A DNA stretch of 64,000 nucleotides, taken from Adiantum capillus-veneris. Taxonomy: Eukaryota > Streptophyta > Polypodiopsida > Polypodiales > Pteridaceae. The DNA is taken from the NCBI GenBank assembly GCA_014529385.2, contig CM043968.1, positions 129,493,018-129,557,017 of the forward strand. Direction: 5' to 3'. This document shows positions 49,655 through 61,375 of the stretch, piece after piece (positions within the stretch are counted from its first letter, which is position 1; each line of letters opens with the position of its first letter). Below the pieces are notes generated by a model. It was not told where the DNA came from, did no database searches, and saw nothing but the letters and a program-made list of their open reading frames with translations. The position numbers were made by a program, and so were the translations under genes.

Positions 49655-50824
49655 AAAGTCACTTATTAATAATAAGTGAAAAATGTCTAAAATAGAGAAA
49701 TTAGGTACTGTGCACTGTAAAATGCTCCTGATGGATTCTGATGGTAATGCTGATGATCATGCTATGTGCAACCAGAGGATGTGCATCTCCTCTAAGTGCC
49801 TAGACATGCACGGTTTGCAAACAGACTCACAAAAGTGCCAAAACACTTCCTAAGCTCAGCTAACTGAACTCTTGTCAGGAAGTAGCTTGTCCACATGCAC
49901 ATAGGGTTAGATGTGCACGTGACATGTAATTTGTTCATAAATCTCAATTTTAACACTTAGTTATCCCTAGAAGTGTCAAAACATGTTAAGAACTACGAAG
50001 GCTTATCCTCTAGGAATATAAACCTCACAAACATGAAGTTTAGAGTGGTTTAGCTGCAAAAATTTGAAAAACAAAAGTTAAAAACAGGACCTGTTTTTCC
50101 ACACAGTTTAGGTTCAAAAATATATTGTGCAAGAGTAAGGTTAATGGTGAGATCAATATTCCAAAAAAAACTCAAGTTTTTTTCAGCTCATAAGTCAACT
50201 TTGTGGATATATAGCACCTAAAGATTACCTTTCATACTCTTCAATTAATTCAAGAAAAATGGTCACTTAACGAGACACAAAAGTGTCCAAGGACATAAAA
50301 GTGCCCTGTTACTAGTCTAGTGTTAAAGGGATTCTAAATTGATTTCAGTTGACACTTGGATAAGAAGGGGTGATGGCCTTCTAATTATCTCGTTATAACC
50401 ACTCACTTTTGAAAGGGTATTGGTCATTATGCACTATTGATACTCTAAAAATTAATGGATAGTAGGTTTAAGTTTAAAAGTTTTTAAGTAGGACATGGAT
50501 AACAACTGATAGGTTCGTTGACACTTGTAATGCATATTCAAAGCTAACAAATATGTTGTCTTGTTTATATGGATGCAGGTGAGAATTGTATCTTTACTTA
50601 TGAATTTTTTGGCTTAGCTGATGTCCGTCACTGAAGAACCTGTCTTCCTCTACTTGGATGACCTCCACAACTCAACAATTTTTTGCATAGGATCATTGGA
50701 ATGATGCCTCATGTACAATGAATCTAAGATTGAGTCATTTTTGTACACATCTCTGTCTAGTTATCTAAAGCCAATTGTCTTTTGAATGTTATGTTCTTTT
50801 GTGTATATGTATTAAATTTAATCC

Positions 50825-50825
<1 letters not shown>
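49655..50825. other. Unassigned repeat-like sequence
   Basis: AT-rich, no gene. The last ~330 bp resembles 17960-18283 and runs into a CA tract. Confidence 0.4.

Positions 50826-50919
<94 letters not shown>
50826..50919. repeat. (CA)n microsatellite
   Basis: About 47 CA units. Confidence 0.97.
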
Positions 50920-50923
<4 letters not shown>

Positions 50924-52047
50924 TTTGAGATGAGTACTTAGGATGCATAATCAAGCAAGCAATCATTCCCATGCATTGACCACATTAGACACACACTCTG
51001 TCATGCCAAAAGTCCTAAAAGCTAGGAGCCTACGTGGTGGGAATAGGGGCTAGACGGATTCCTATTGCTAGAGGATGCATGGGGGGCCTTAAATATAGGG
51101 GCATGGCTGGCATGTATTAGGAGTTGAATGGGTGGAGTTTCAAGCATCCTAGGTCATGGAGTTTCCTTGCTATCTAATGTGTGTGACAAGGAGCACAACC
51201 CTTTTCCAATGCTAAGGTGCTTATTTTGGCACTTCTTCATCAAGTCAAATCGAGCCCTTGATAGAGTGAGGGGACTCAAAATGACATGCCATGAGCACTA
51301 TCAGCAAATCTCTCTCTTGGGTGGTTCCTGCATGCTACCATCACCATAGGAGATCTTGAGTTCATATTTTTAGTGGCAATTTCTAGTTGTCTCCCAAATT
51401 AGGGCTCCCACCCCTCCCTCCCAATATAGAGTGGCTTTTCTCACAATCAATAATTTTTGCTCAAAGTCCTTTCAGTTTCCTCTAATAGTGCTTTTACCCT
51501 CAATTAAGAAGAGTTCATCAATAGATTTGTTTTGAAGAAGCTTTTTTTTCAAAGTGCTAGGTTTACTGCCTTGATCATGTTTTGTGAAGTCTTCAAGGAA
51601 AGCATGCATTTTTCTTGACACATATAGTGAGGGTTTTGTGCCTTATCACAGACATGTGAGTTATTTTTTAGTATCAATGCAGATAGTTCTCTTGAGGGAT
51701 TTAAACAAGCTACTTCCGGATTATTACTTTGATGCACACACAATGCTAAATGCGAATTCCTCCTCACCTAATCACCAAAGCGTAGTGGATCATGCTTTTG
51801 CCCGAGTGGTGATTGAGGATTGGGATTATTAAGACAATGCAAATAGAGATTAGTGAAGTGATGGGCCTAGGTACAAAACTGTCAGCTCTGATACCACTTG
51901 ATGGGTTAGTCGATGCGGAAGCGTACTCCCCAATCACTAATGATTAGCGTTAGGCTATGGAGGGTGAAGTCTTTTAGCTTAGCCATGGTGTTAGGGTAAG
52001 GGTTAGAGAGATGGTGATTAGGGTTAGGTTATGTCAAGAGCAAGAGC

Positions 52048-52049
<2 letters not shown>
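50920..52049. other. Unassigned; possible LTR element end near 51885
   Basis: No gene recognised. GCTCTGATACCA at 51885-51896 is a minus-strand primer site, and TTGATGGGTTAGTCGATGCG after it resembles an LTR end, but the partner LTR and coding region were not found. Confidence 0.4.

Positions 52050-52141
<92 letters not shown>
52050..52141. repeat. (GA)n microsatellite
   Basis: About 46 GA units. Confidence 0.97.
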
Positions 52142-52144
<3 letters not shown>

Positions 52145-52525
52145 AAACAAAGTGATAATGCTCAAAGTGCAGTTGATTGATGAGAAAGTATCCTCTACAT
52201 AGGCTTGGTGCTTTACAATCATTGGCTAGATGGGTTGCATCCTTTTGCTATTAGACCATGTCATCAATTATATCTTCCTAGGTTGCTAGAGGGATTTCCC
52301 ACATGGTGCCACAAGTTGGGCTTACCCTTACATGATATTTTCAATACTTCTCTTCATAAGTGGATGGATGTACATCAGCTACACCTAATTCTTTTTGCCT
52401 ATAGACACTAGTCTAGCCATGGAATGCATAAGTATAGGTAAGAGGGTATTAGTGACCTTATTTTTCCACGGCTAGACTAGTGAAGGTAAGGCCTACAAGA
52501 GGTTGGTCACTAATACCCTCTTACT
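52142..52525. other. Unassigned sequence with interleaved inverted repeats
   Basis: CACTAGTCTAGCCATGG (about 52406) pairs with CCACGGCTAGACTAGTG (about 52466), and GGTAAGAGGGTATTAGTGAC (about 52436) pairs with GTCACTAATACCCTCTTAC (about 52507). The arms are interleaved rather than nested. Confidence 0.7.
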
Positions 52526-52754
52526 TGTTACCATATACATGTGGTAGTGATGTGTGTGAACACACTTAGGACCGCTGGGCATTTTTTCCCTCACTGCTAG
52601 GAGTTTTTTCCCCCGTGCATGATATATACACCCATCATTCTAGGGCTATCTATCTTTCCATTGCACACTAAGTAATACACTCTCTGATGTGTGACTTAAG
52701 CTTCCTTCGTCTTCTCCAAACTGTGTCTGTTTTTCTTCAACCCTAATTTTAACA
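52526..52754 (+). repeat. Copia B3 5' LTR
   Basis: 229 bp, TGTTACCATATACATGTGG to TTTTAACA, clearly related to the B1 LTRs. Confidence 0.92.
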
Positions 52755-52756
52755 AT

Positions 52757-52768
52757 TGGTATCAGAGC
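52757..52768 (+). promoter_or_regulatory. Copia B3 primer binding site (initiator Met tRNA)
   Basis: TGGTATCAGAGC two bases after the LTR. Confidence 0.95.
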
Positions 52769-53003
52769 AGGTTGCATCCTCTCGAGCTTAGTCGCCAGCA
52801 GCTCCAACACACACTTTCTTACTTTCTTCGATTTTTGTGAGCTTTGACGAGCGCTCGTAGGCAGTACTACACATGCTATTTCGTCATTTTGTGCAAAAAT
52901 TTTGTCAGTGCCGTTTTCTGCATAACAGGTCCTTATGGTCTTCTACGGTTTGTGCTATATTCCTCTTTTGGGGAATTTTTCAAATCAGGTGGAGGCATTT
53001 GCT

Positions 53004-54705
53004 ATGGTCGACTACAACACAGAAGTGTTCAAAATGTTTACTGCTGAGGAAAAATTGGATGGGGACAATTACTCTATGTGGGCTTACATGATGCAACATG
53101 TTCTTGTGTCAAAGGGTGTCTAGAATATTGTGCAGGGCATTGATGTACGTCCTAGTTCTGAGGATACATGCGATGTTGAGGATGTTATTGCAAGGATTGC
53201 TGCTTTTAAAGTTGTTTTTCTTATGACAGAACAAGCTCATTGGGATGTAAAGGATGCGCAGGCTCATGCAATGATTGCATTGTCTGTGAAGAGCACCATT
53301 ACTCCTCACATATGTTCAACAAAATCTGCAAAGCAGGCTTGGGATATTCTGGCTGGTGTTTATACAAGCCGCAATGAGGCAAAAATTGCATTGTTGCGTT
53401 ATGCATGAGGATGATATGGACGCTTTCCTTGCTGGTGTTAAGGATAACATGAGCAACTTATTTCTGCAGTAGCAGGTGAAGTCATTTCAGACAGTTCCCT
53501 TGCACATACTGTTCTTGATGCCTTGCTAGACTCTTATAAGACTTTTGCTAGTACTTGGAGACTTATTACCCAAGGAAATCCTAAAGTTGTCAAGTTTGAT
53601 GCATTGTGCACATTGTTGTTGCAACAGTCACTTTATAGAAAAAAAATGACTAGATAGCGTGCAGTTGAACATGCTTTTATTGCTGCCCAAAGAAAGGGTG
53701 GTAACAGCAATGCAACCACTTCTTATGGTTCTTTACCTGTTCCTGATGCTTCTACTGGCAGCAATTCATCTGGAAAGTATGGCGATAAGGGAAAAAAGAA
53801 GATGCGTTGCCATTATTGTAAAGTTGATGATTACTTGATCAAGCAGTGTCCTAAGTTGAAGGCCAAAGAGGCTAAAAGGAAAGAGGGTGGCTCCACTGCA
53901 AATGTTGGATTACTACAAATGCAGCTATTGTTGAGTCTTCTATGAAAGGAAACCGTGATGCTAATGTTGATGCAGAATGGGATTTTAGTGCAAAGTGTAC
54001 CTATAATCCTGCTGTCCATGATGCATGCATGTCAGTTGCTGCAGATTCACATGTGTGGTATTTTGACAGTGGTGCTACAAAGCACATTACCTCATATCGT
54101 GATTTGTTCACCTCTCTTGAGTCTGTTCCTCACGGGAATTCAGTTACTTGTGCCAACAATGCCTCTTATCCGGTTCAGGGAGTTGGAAAGATTGAGCTTA
54201 ATGCTGCAAATGGCAGTTATTTCACACTTGTTGATGCACTTTATGTACCTGGGATCAAGAAGAATCTTTTGTCTATATTTGCACTTGCTAGACTTGGTCT
54301 TGTAGTCAAATTTGAGAATGACAGTTGTACAATACTTGATCGCAATTTCGGTGATGAAATTGTTGCATCTGACATTTTATGTTTGGGCTATATAAACTCA
54401 CTTTGTATGACAAGTGTGGGCAAAATTTTTCAAATGCAGTTGTGGATTCAAAGGCTATTTCAGATGCAAACTTTGAAATGCATGTTTTGATCATTTGAAT
54501 TTTGCCAGTTTGCTGTGTTTGCAGAAATCTGATATGGTTGCTTCTTTGCCGCCTCTTGAAGCACCTCTCAATCACGTTTGTGAAGGCTGTATTTTGGGTA
54601 AGATGCATCATTCAAAGTTTGCAAAGGATGGTTCAGTTAGGGCCACATGCAAGTTGCAGCTTGCTCATTTTGGTTGGGATTTTCGTCCATCAGATGAGTA
54701 GGGAA
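53004..54705 (+). pseudogene. Copia B3 gag, protease and fused RT scrap
   Basis: From MVDYNTEVFKMFTAEEKLDG at 53004, with stops (near 53121 and 53406) and frameshifts. The knuckle CHYCKVDDYLIKQC is near 53812. The protease retains the catalytic Asp (WYFDSGATKHITS, near 54057), unlike B1. After KLQLAHFGWDF the sequence has jumped from the integrase zinc region into RT, deleting the integrase core; the join lies in a shared GCAGCT. Confidence 0.85.
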
Positions 54706-54708
54706 AAT

Positions 54709-54837
54709 GAGGGAGCTTTTGGAGGAAGCTTTAGAGAGAGCTTTTTTTAATAAATGGTATGGTAGGTGAAATTATTGAAAAAGCTCTCTCCATTTCGTTT
54801 GGCATGGATTTTCTAATCTCATGCAAAAAGCTCCCTC
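54709..54837. mobile_element. Small MITE with GAGGGAGCTTTT ends
   Basis: 129 bp, starting GAGGGAGCTTTT and ending AAAAAGCTCCCTC, with an inner repeat of AGAGAGCTTTTTT / AAAAAGCTCTCT. The ends match those of the 29-kb segment. No clear TSD. Confidence 0.65.
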
Positions 54838-55327
54838 CGCCACTTAGCACACACTCTAGATAACTTCTATTTCCCAATTTCTCACTAGGACAATACACTG
54901 AAGATTAAATATCCACACAAGATGACATAAGTATCCACACAAAATGACATAGGTATCCACACATGATGACAATATCTACACAGGATGACATATCCACGCA
55001 GGATGGCAAAAACTTCTCCCCTTGAAGTAGAGAGGTGACAAATCTTCATCTTAGATTCTTGAAACACGCCTGTCCTCCCCCTTTTTTCTTCATTTCATTC
55101 TTGGAGTCTGCTATCTGCACCATGTTGGTGGTGCCAATGATGTCAATGTCACCAGAGCCTTCTCTTCAGCTTTATTGAAAACAAGGACAATGCTAAAAAC
55201 AACTGATACAAAAACTAATAATGCAGATGAAAATGCTATTCCTGCCAATTTTCATCGTTGGATAGATCTTTAAGGTCTCTTGGGATAATTTCCTATGACG
55301 TTAAAACTCTCTCCTTCTTCTTTTCCT

Positions 55328-55328
<1 letters not shown>
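54838..55328. other. Unassigned, with ~22-bp imperfect tandem repeat
   Basis: At 54906-55010 the unit TATCCACACARGATGACATA is repeated about five times with drift. No gene recognised elsewhere in the interval. Confidence 0.6.

Positions 55329-55380
<52 letters not shown>
55329..55380. repeat. (CT)n microsatellite
   Basis: About 25 CT units. Confidence 0.97.
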
Positions 55381-55383
<3 letters not shown>

Positions 55384-55424
55384 TTTTGGCACACATCAAG
55401 TCCATATTTATCTCTTACAATCCA

Positions 55425-55650
55425 TGTTACCATATACATGTGGTAGTGATGTGTGTGAACACACTAGGACCGCCGGGGAATTTTTTCCCTCTTTAGGAGG
55501 TTTTTCCCCCGTGCATTTTATATAAGCCCATCACTCTAGGGCTATCTATCTTTGCATTGCACACTAAGTAATACATTCTCTATTGTGTGCCTTGAGCTTC
55601 CTTCGTCTTCTTCAAGCTGTGTGTGTTTCTCTGCAACCCTAATTCCAACA
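55425..55650 (+). repeat. Copia B1 5' LTR
   Basis: 226 bp, TGTTACC...CCAACA. Confidence 0.95.
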
Positions 55651-55652
55651 AT

Positions 55653-55664
55653 TGGTATCAGAGC
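55653..55664 (+). promoter_or_regulatory. Copia B1 primer binding site (initiator Met tRNA)
   Basis: TGGTATCAGAGC two bases after the LTR. Confidence 0.95.
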
Positions 55665-56016
55665 AGGTCACGTCCTCCCGGGCTTAGTCGCCAGCTGCTC
55701 CAGCACATGCCTGCTCACTTTCTCTGATTTCAGTGAGCTTTGGCAAGCGTTCGCAGGTCGACAAATATTTTGGGTGAGCTCGAAGAGCTCGGTCTACTCA
55801 GAATTTTGATTTGGGCTCATTTCGGCCACCGTTTCCACTACAGGCAGTAAGTACTGCACAGGCTATTTCGTCATTTTGTGCAAAATTTAAGTCAGTGCCG
55901 TTTTCTGCATAACAGGTGCCCTATAGTCTTCTATGGTTTGTGCTATATAGCACAGGTTGTTCCCGCTCCATTTCTCCTATTTTCGGGCAGTTTTCACATC
56001 AGGTGCAGCATTTGCC

Positions 56017-57051
56017 ATGGCTGACAACAACAAGACAGATGTGTTCAAGATGTTTGCTGCTGAGGACAGGTTGGATGGGGACAACTACCCTATGTGGGCT
56101 TATATGATGCAACATGTTCTTGTGTCAAAGGGTGTCTGGAACATTGTGCAGGGCATTGATGTACGTCCTGGTTCTGAGGATGTAGGCGATGTTGAGGATG
56201 TTGCAGGTCTTGCTGCAAGGATTGCAGCTGTTAGAGTTGTTTTGCCTACGGCAGAACAAGCTCGTTGGGATGTTAAGGATGCGCAGGCTCATGTATTGAT
56301 TGCGTTGTCTGTGAAGCGCACCATTGTTCCTCACATCCGTTCTGCAAAATCTGCAAAATAAGCTTGGGATATTTTAGCAGGTCTTTATGCAAGCCGCAAT
56401 GAGGCTAAAATTGCTTTGCTGCGTAAAGAGCTGGAGTCGAAGATTACGCATGAGAAAGATGTTATGGACACTTTCCTTGCTAGTGTCAAGGACATCAATG
56501 AGCAACTCATTTCTGCAGGTGAAGTCATTTCAGACAGTTCCCTAGTGCAGACTGTTCTTGATGCCTTACCAGATTCTTACAGAACTTTTGCTAGTACTTG
56601 GAGACTTATGACCCAAGGAAATCCTGAAGTTGTCAAGTTTGATGCATTATGCACATTGCTGTTGCAAGAGTCACTGTCCAGAAAAAACAGGACTAGACAG
56701 CGTGCAGTTGAATAGGCTTTTATTGCTTCTCAAAGAAACGGTGGTAACAGTAATGCAGTCACTTCTTATGGTTCTGCTGCGAGTGGCAAAAATTATGTTC
56801 CTAATGCTTCTGCTGGCAGTACTTCGTCTGGCAATTCTGGTGATAAGGGCAAAAAGAAGATGCGTTGCCATTATTGTAAAGCTAATGATCACTTGATCAA
56901 GTCGTGTCCTAAGTTGAAGGCCAAAGAGGCTAAGAAGAAAGAGGGTGGTTCCACTGCAAATGCTGGTTCCACTACAAATGCAGCCATTGTTGAGTCTTCT
57001 GTGAAAGGAGACTGTGTTGCTAATGTTGATGCAAATGGGATTTTAGCGTAG
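56017..57051 (+). pseudogene. Copia B1 gag
   Basis: ATG at 56017 (MADNNKTDVFKMFAAEDRLDG). Copia gag core WDVKDAQAHVLIALSVK and LVQTVLDALPDSYRTFAST, then CCHC knuckle CHYCKANDHLIKSC at 56866-56907. In-frame stops: TAA at 56359 and TAG at 56713. The frame closes at about 57051 where the protease continues in another frame. Unrelated in detail to the copia A gag: this family starts directly with an FKM...LDGDNY motif. Confidence 0.9.
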
Positions 57052-57440
57052 AGTGCACTTACAATCCTGCTGTCCATGATGCATGCTTGTCAGTTGCTGC
57101 AGATTCACATGTGTGGTATTTCAATAGTGGTGCTACAAAGCACATTACCTCACATTGTGAATTGTTTACCTCTCTCGAGTCTGTCCCTCATGGGAATTCA
57201 GTCACTTGTGCCAACAATGCCACTTATCCAGTTCAGGGAGTTGGAAAGATTGTGCTCACTGTTGCTAATGGCAGTTCCTTCACACTTGTTGATGCACTTT
57301 ATGTACCTGGGATCAAGAAGAATCTCTTGTCTGTATCCGCACTTGCTAGACTTGGACTTGTAGTCAAATTTGTGGATGACAGATGTACAATTCATGATCT
57401 CAGTTTTGGTGATGAAATTGTTGCATCTGGGCTTTTGTGA
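57052..57440 (+). pseudogene. Copia B1 protease with catalytic Asp changed to Asn
   Basis: VWYFNSGATKHITS shows Asn (AAT at 57123-57125) where B3 has Asp (DSGAT). The rest of the domain is open (FTLVDALYVPGIKKNLLSVS). The change removes the catalytic residue. A TGA follows at 57438. Confidence 0.88.
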
Positions 57441-58364
57441 CGTGGGCTGTATAAGCTCACTTTGTATGACAAGTGTGGACAAAATTTTGCAAATGCTATT
57501 GCAGATTCAAGGGCTATTTCAGATGCAAAACTTTGGCATGCACGTTTTGGTCATCTGAATTTTGCCAGTTTGCTGCGTTTGCAGAAATCTGATATGGTTG
57601 CTTCTTTGCCGCCTCTTGAAGCACCTGTCAAACATGTTTGTGAAGGCTGTATTTTGGGTAAGATGCAGCGTTCTAAGTTTCCAAAGGATGGTTCAATTCA
57701 GGCCACATGCAGGTTGCAGCTTGTGCATAGTGATGTTTGTGGGCCCATGCAAACTCTGTCCTTGGGCAATTACCTGTACTTCGTGACTTTCATTGATGAT
57801 TACTCCAGGCATGCATGGGTATTTCCTCTTAAAGCGAAGTCCGAAGTTTTTATGTGCTTCAAACAATTTCTGGCTATGGCTGAAAATGTCTCGAAATGTA
57901 CTATGGGCACCCTCCGTTCCGATCGAGGGGGGGCGTATATGTCTCATGAATTTAATGCATTTCTGTCTAGTCGTGGGATAAAACACCAATGTACAGTGCC
58001 TTATACGCCTCAGCAAAATGGTGTTGTTGAGAGGAAAAACAGGTCACTGATGGAAATGGCACGATGTATGGTCAAAAGTCAAGCTTTGCCGCATTCTTTT
58101 TGGCTTGAGGCCATCATGTGTACCACTTATGTACTTAACAGGTGTCCTACGAAAGCTTTGCAGTCTATTACTCCATATGAAGCATGGCATGATAGAAAGC
58201 CTTCTATTGAGCACATGCGTGTTTTTGGTTGTTTGGCATATGCTTTGGTGCCACAAGTGCAGCGCAGAAAATTGGATAATAAGGTTGTCAAATGTATTTT
58301 TGTTGGTTATAGTGCTGAAAGCAAAGGTTACATGTTGTATCATCCGCAAACAAAACGTATTTAG
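57441..58364 (+). pseudogene. Copia B1 integrase
   Basis: Zinc region LWHARFGHLN and CEGCILGK; core D in LVHSDVCGPM, D in LRSDRGGAYM, E in NGVVERKN; C-terminal RVFGCLAYALVP and FVGYSAESKGYMLYHP. The frame is open for 300 codons to a TAG at 58362, with catalytic residues intact. The LWHARFGH codons are where the 29-kb segment interrupted the relative B2. Confidence 0.92.
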
Positions 58365-59553
58365 GTTTCTCGGGATGTAGTGTTTGTGGAAGATTCTATT
58401 CAGCCCTTGCTGTCATGTACTAGAGACAATAATGTAAGCTCACAGGACATTTATGACACTTTGTTGCCTCTTTTCAGTGGTGGAAATATGAATGTAAGTT
58501 CCAATGAGGCAAATGTACAGCCTATGGGGGTTTCTGAAAATGTTTTAGATCAGCCTATTACTGATGCAGATGTACATGATGTACTTGATGAGGAAAGGGC
58601 TGAAAATGAGCAGGCTAGAGGTATGCAAAAATGGCTGGTGCACACTTTGCGTGACAGTAAATTGGATGCACGTTTGTCTAGTCGTACTCGTTTAGGCTCT
58701 TGCCATGCATCTTATGCATCAGATTGTTATGCTTTGACTGTGTCTAGTTTACATGATGGTTAGGAGCCTCTGTCTTTTGATGAAGCACAGAATTTAGAAA
58801 ATTGGATGGCTGCCATGCAATCAGAATATGATGCACTTATAGAAAATGACACATGGACTTTATGTGATTTGCCTCCTGGCAAAAAGGCCATTGGTACGAA
58901 GTAGGTTTACAAGTTGAAACGCAAGCCGGATGGTGAGATCGATCGCCATAAGGCTCGGCTTGTTGCAAAAGGTTATGCACAGCAAAATGGCATAGATTAT
59001 AAAGAGACTTTTGCTCCCACTTGCTGTATGACTACTGTGCGTTTTCTATGTGCATTGGCAGCTCATTTTGGTTGGGATGTACATCAATCAGACATTGTTA
59101 CTGCTTTCTTGAATGGTGACATATTTGAGGAAGTTTATGTAATGCAGCCTCGCGGTTTTGTCATAAAAGGACAAGAGGACAAAGTGTGAAAATGTAACAA
59201 GGCTTTGTATGGGTTGAAGCAATCTCCTCGTGCTTGGTATGAGAAAGCTGACACTCATTTGGTCAAACAAGGCTTTCGTAACAGTCCAATAGAAAGCACA
59301 TTGTATGTAAAGCGTGAGGGTGATGTACTTGTCATTGTGGTTCTTTATGTTGATGATTTGCTGATCACTGGACCAAATGAGAGACATATTGCTGAATTTA
59401 AGGCTGATTTGAATGCTACTTTCAAGATGAAAGATTTGGGATTGTTGCATCATTACTTGGGTATACAGTTTACGCAGTGTGATGGCGGTATTGCCTTGTG
59501 TCAGAAAAGTTACATAGAGACTTTGCTATGTAAGTTTGGACTTGAGGATTGCA
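58365..59553 (+). pseudogene. Copia B1 linker and reverse transcriptase
   Basis: After an acidic linker (58380-58763) RT starts with SEYDALIENDTWTLCDLPPG, TAG at 58902, [23 protein letters not shown] at 59187 and ALYGLKQSPRAWYEKADTHL; catalytic YVDD at 59346-59357. It is cut at FGLEDC by the solo LTR. Confidence 0.92.
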
Positions 59554-60319
59554 TGTTAAGTATGGAGCCTGATTTACCCTTGTAATTTTCTGTGGTAAAA
59601 GCGCACATTTGTAAGGCCCCCATTATGAGGAGAAGCCATCGTGCATGAAGGAAAATCACTCACCGAAAACCAAAATTTTCACGGACAAGAATCAGGAGCC
59701 ACTTTAGAGGCCCCCGAGACTTTTTTCGCCGGAATATTATGGCCGGACGGCGGCCGGAAAGTGGTCGGGAAACAACTGGTCGGTTGGCCGGTGGCCGGTA
59801 GTCAATGGCCGATGGCCGGTGGTCGGAAGTCAATGGCCGGTGGCCGGTGGCCGGAAGTCAATGGCCGGTGGCCGAATTCAAAAGCGGACTTGTTTTCTCA
59901 AGGGCGGCCACACATGGGCAGATTGGAGGGTCCGATTTGGACTTATTCGCACAAGGGCGGCTACACATGGCTGTCTCTCATAAGAGAGGGCAGCCCTTTT
60001 GGCCTATAAAAGGAGGCCATTTCTACACACATTTCATAGTGTGAAGTTGATGCAACAAGGTGAGTGTGAGGTGGTGAGAGTGAAGCAAGGCGGGAGCTCT
60101 ATCAAGGGTTTAATCCCTTTGTAAACTACTTCTTCTTTTGAAGTGCTAAAGCCATTGAGTGGCTGCTTTCCCGTGGACGTAGCCCACATTGGGTGAACCA
60201 CGTATATCGTGTGTACTCTCTCTCTCTCTCTCTACTCTATAATCTCTTGTGTGTGAAATCTATCTCTCCATTAAGTAATCTACTCAAAAATCTATTTAGC
60301 TATGTCTTATTTTCTAACA
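59554..60319 (+). mobile_element. Solo LTR of an unrelated family
   Basis: 766 bp, ends TGTTAAGTATGG and TTTTCTAACA (TGTTA/TAACA inverted), TSD TTGCA at 59549-59553 and 60320-60324. Removing it restores codon order across the RT. It holds GGCCGG-rich short repeats at 59776-59876, a TATA box (TATAAAA at 60005-60011) with expected spacing for a transcription start near 60035, and CCGTGGACGTAGCCC with GGGTGAACCACG near the end, words common in plant LTRs of the Tork/Tnt1 type. Confidence 0.88.
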
Positions 60320-60324
60320 TTGCA

Positions 60325-61148
60325 AACCTATTGCCACTCCCATGGAAATAGGTTTGAAGTTGAGTCTACATGATGCTGGTGATCCTGCTGATATCACTCT
60401 TTACCAAACTGCTGTTGGCTGCCTCATTTATGTATGCAACACGAGGCCAGATATTCAGTTTGCAGTCTCACAGGTCAGCAGATTTATGCATAGCCCAGGG
60501 TCTAAGCATTGGCAGGCAGTCAAGAGGATTTTCCGCTACCTTAGTGGAACTTTACATCTTGGCTTGTTTTATCCCAAGGGGGGATCATTGCCGCCAGACT
60601 TACATTCTTTTTCTGACTCAGATTGGGCTGGTTGTTTTGACACGCGAGTGTCCACAAGTGGTTTTTGTTTCATGCTTGGCAGTTCATGTATATCATGGTT
60701 GAGCAAGAAGCAACCTACTGTGGCCACTTCGAGTTGTGAGGCTGAGTACAGGGCAGTCTTCACAGCTACGGTTGAGTGTGTATGGCTCAGACGCCTTATG
60801 GCTGATTTGGGTGTTGGAAAGGACACTGCCAACACTATCTTCACTGACAGTCAGAGCGCATTGGCAGTTGCGAGGAACCCAATTTTTCATGCTCGCACAA
60901 AGCACATTGAGGTGCATTACCACTATGTCAGGGAGAGGCTCTCAGCAGAAGAGATCAGCTTGGCTTATGTGCCAACACAGGACAACCTTGCAGATCTTTT
61001 CACAAAGGCATTGTCTCGTGAGAAGCTTGAAGCTTTCCGCAAAGCTTTGGGCTTACTCCCCTTTGTGGACTCATCCTGTCCTCAGGGCATGGCACTTCCC
61101 TTTACTCATGTGCCAGCTCTCGTTCACCGCATCACTCCAGGGGGGATT
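60325..61148 (+). pseudogene. Copia B1 RT end and RNase H
   Basis: From PIATPMEIGLKLSLHDAGD through YVCNTRPDIQFAVSQVSRFM to RNase H (FSDSDWAGC, SCEAEYRAVF, FTDSQSALAVARN, LADLFTKALSREKL). The frame is open and runs on into the LTR. The polypurine tract CCAGGGGGGATT directly precedes the LTR. Confidence 0.92.
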
Positions 61149-61375
61149 TGTTACCATATACATGTGGTAGTGATGTGTGTGAACACACTAGGACCGCCGG
61201 GGCATTTTTTCCCTCTTTAGGAGGTTTTTTCCACCGTGCTTTGTATATACGCCCATCACTCTAGGGCTATCTATCTTTCCATTCCACACTAAGTAATACA
61301 TTCTCTATTGTGTGCCTTGAGCTTCCTTCGTCTTCTCCAAGCTGTGTGTGTTTCTCTGCAACCCTAATTCCAACA
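61149..61375 (+). repeat. Copia B1 3' LTR
   Basis: 227 bp, TG...CA ends, followed by TSD ATCCA. Confidence 0.95.

Larger units (their letters stand above)
52526..54708 (+). mobile_element. Copia B3, 3'-truncated
   Basis: LTR, primer site, leader, gag, protease and integrase zinc region of family B, then an abrupt join into RT sequence and loss of everything else at a MITE. No 3' LTR was found. Confidence 0.85.
55425..61375 (+). mobile_element. Copia B1 retrotransposon, full length with nested solo LTR
   Basis: LTRs at 55425-55650 and 61149-61375, TSD ATCCA at 55420-55424 and 61376-61380. All copia domains are present in order but are interrupted by stops, frameshifts and a 766-bp solo LTR. 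By eye the LTRs differ at about 9 places, more than in copia A or D, so B1 is the older insertion. Confidence 0.95.

Noticed and set aside
59554-60319. Captured host gene fragment inside B1
   Set aside because: TG...CA ends, TSD and TATA box show it is a solo LTR.
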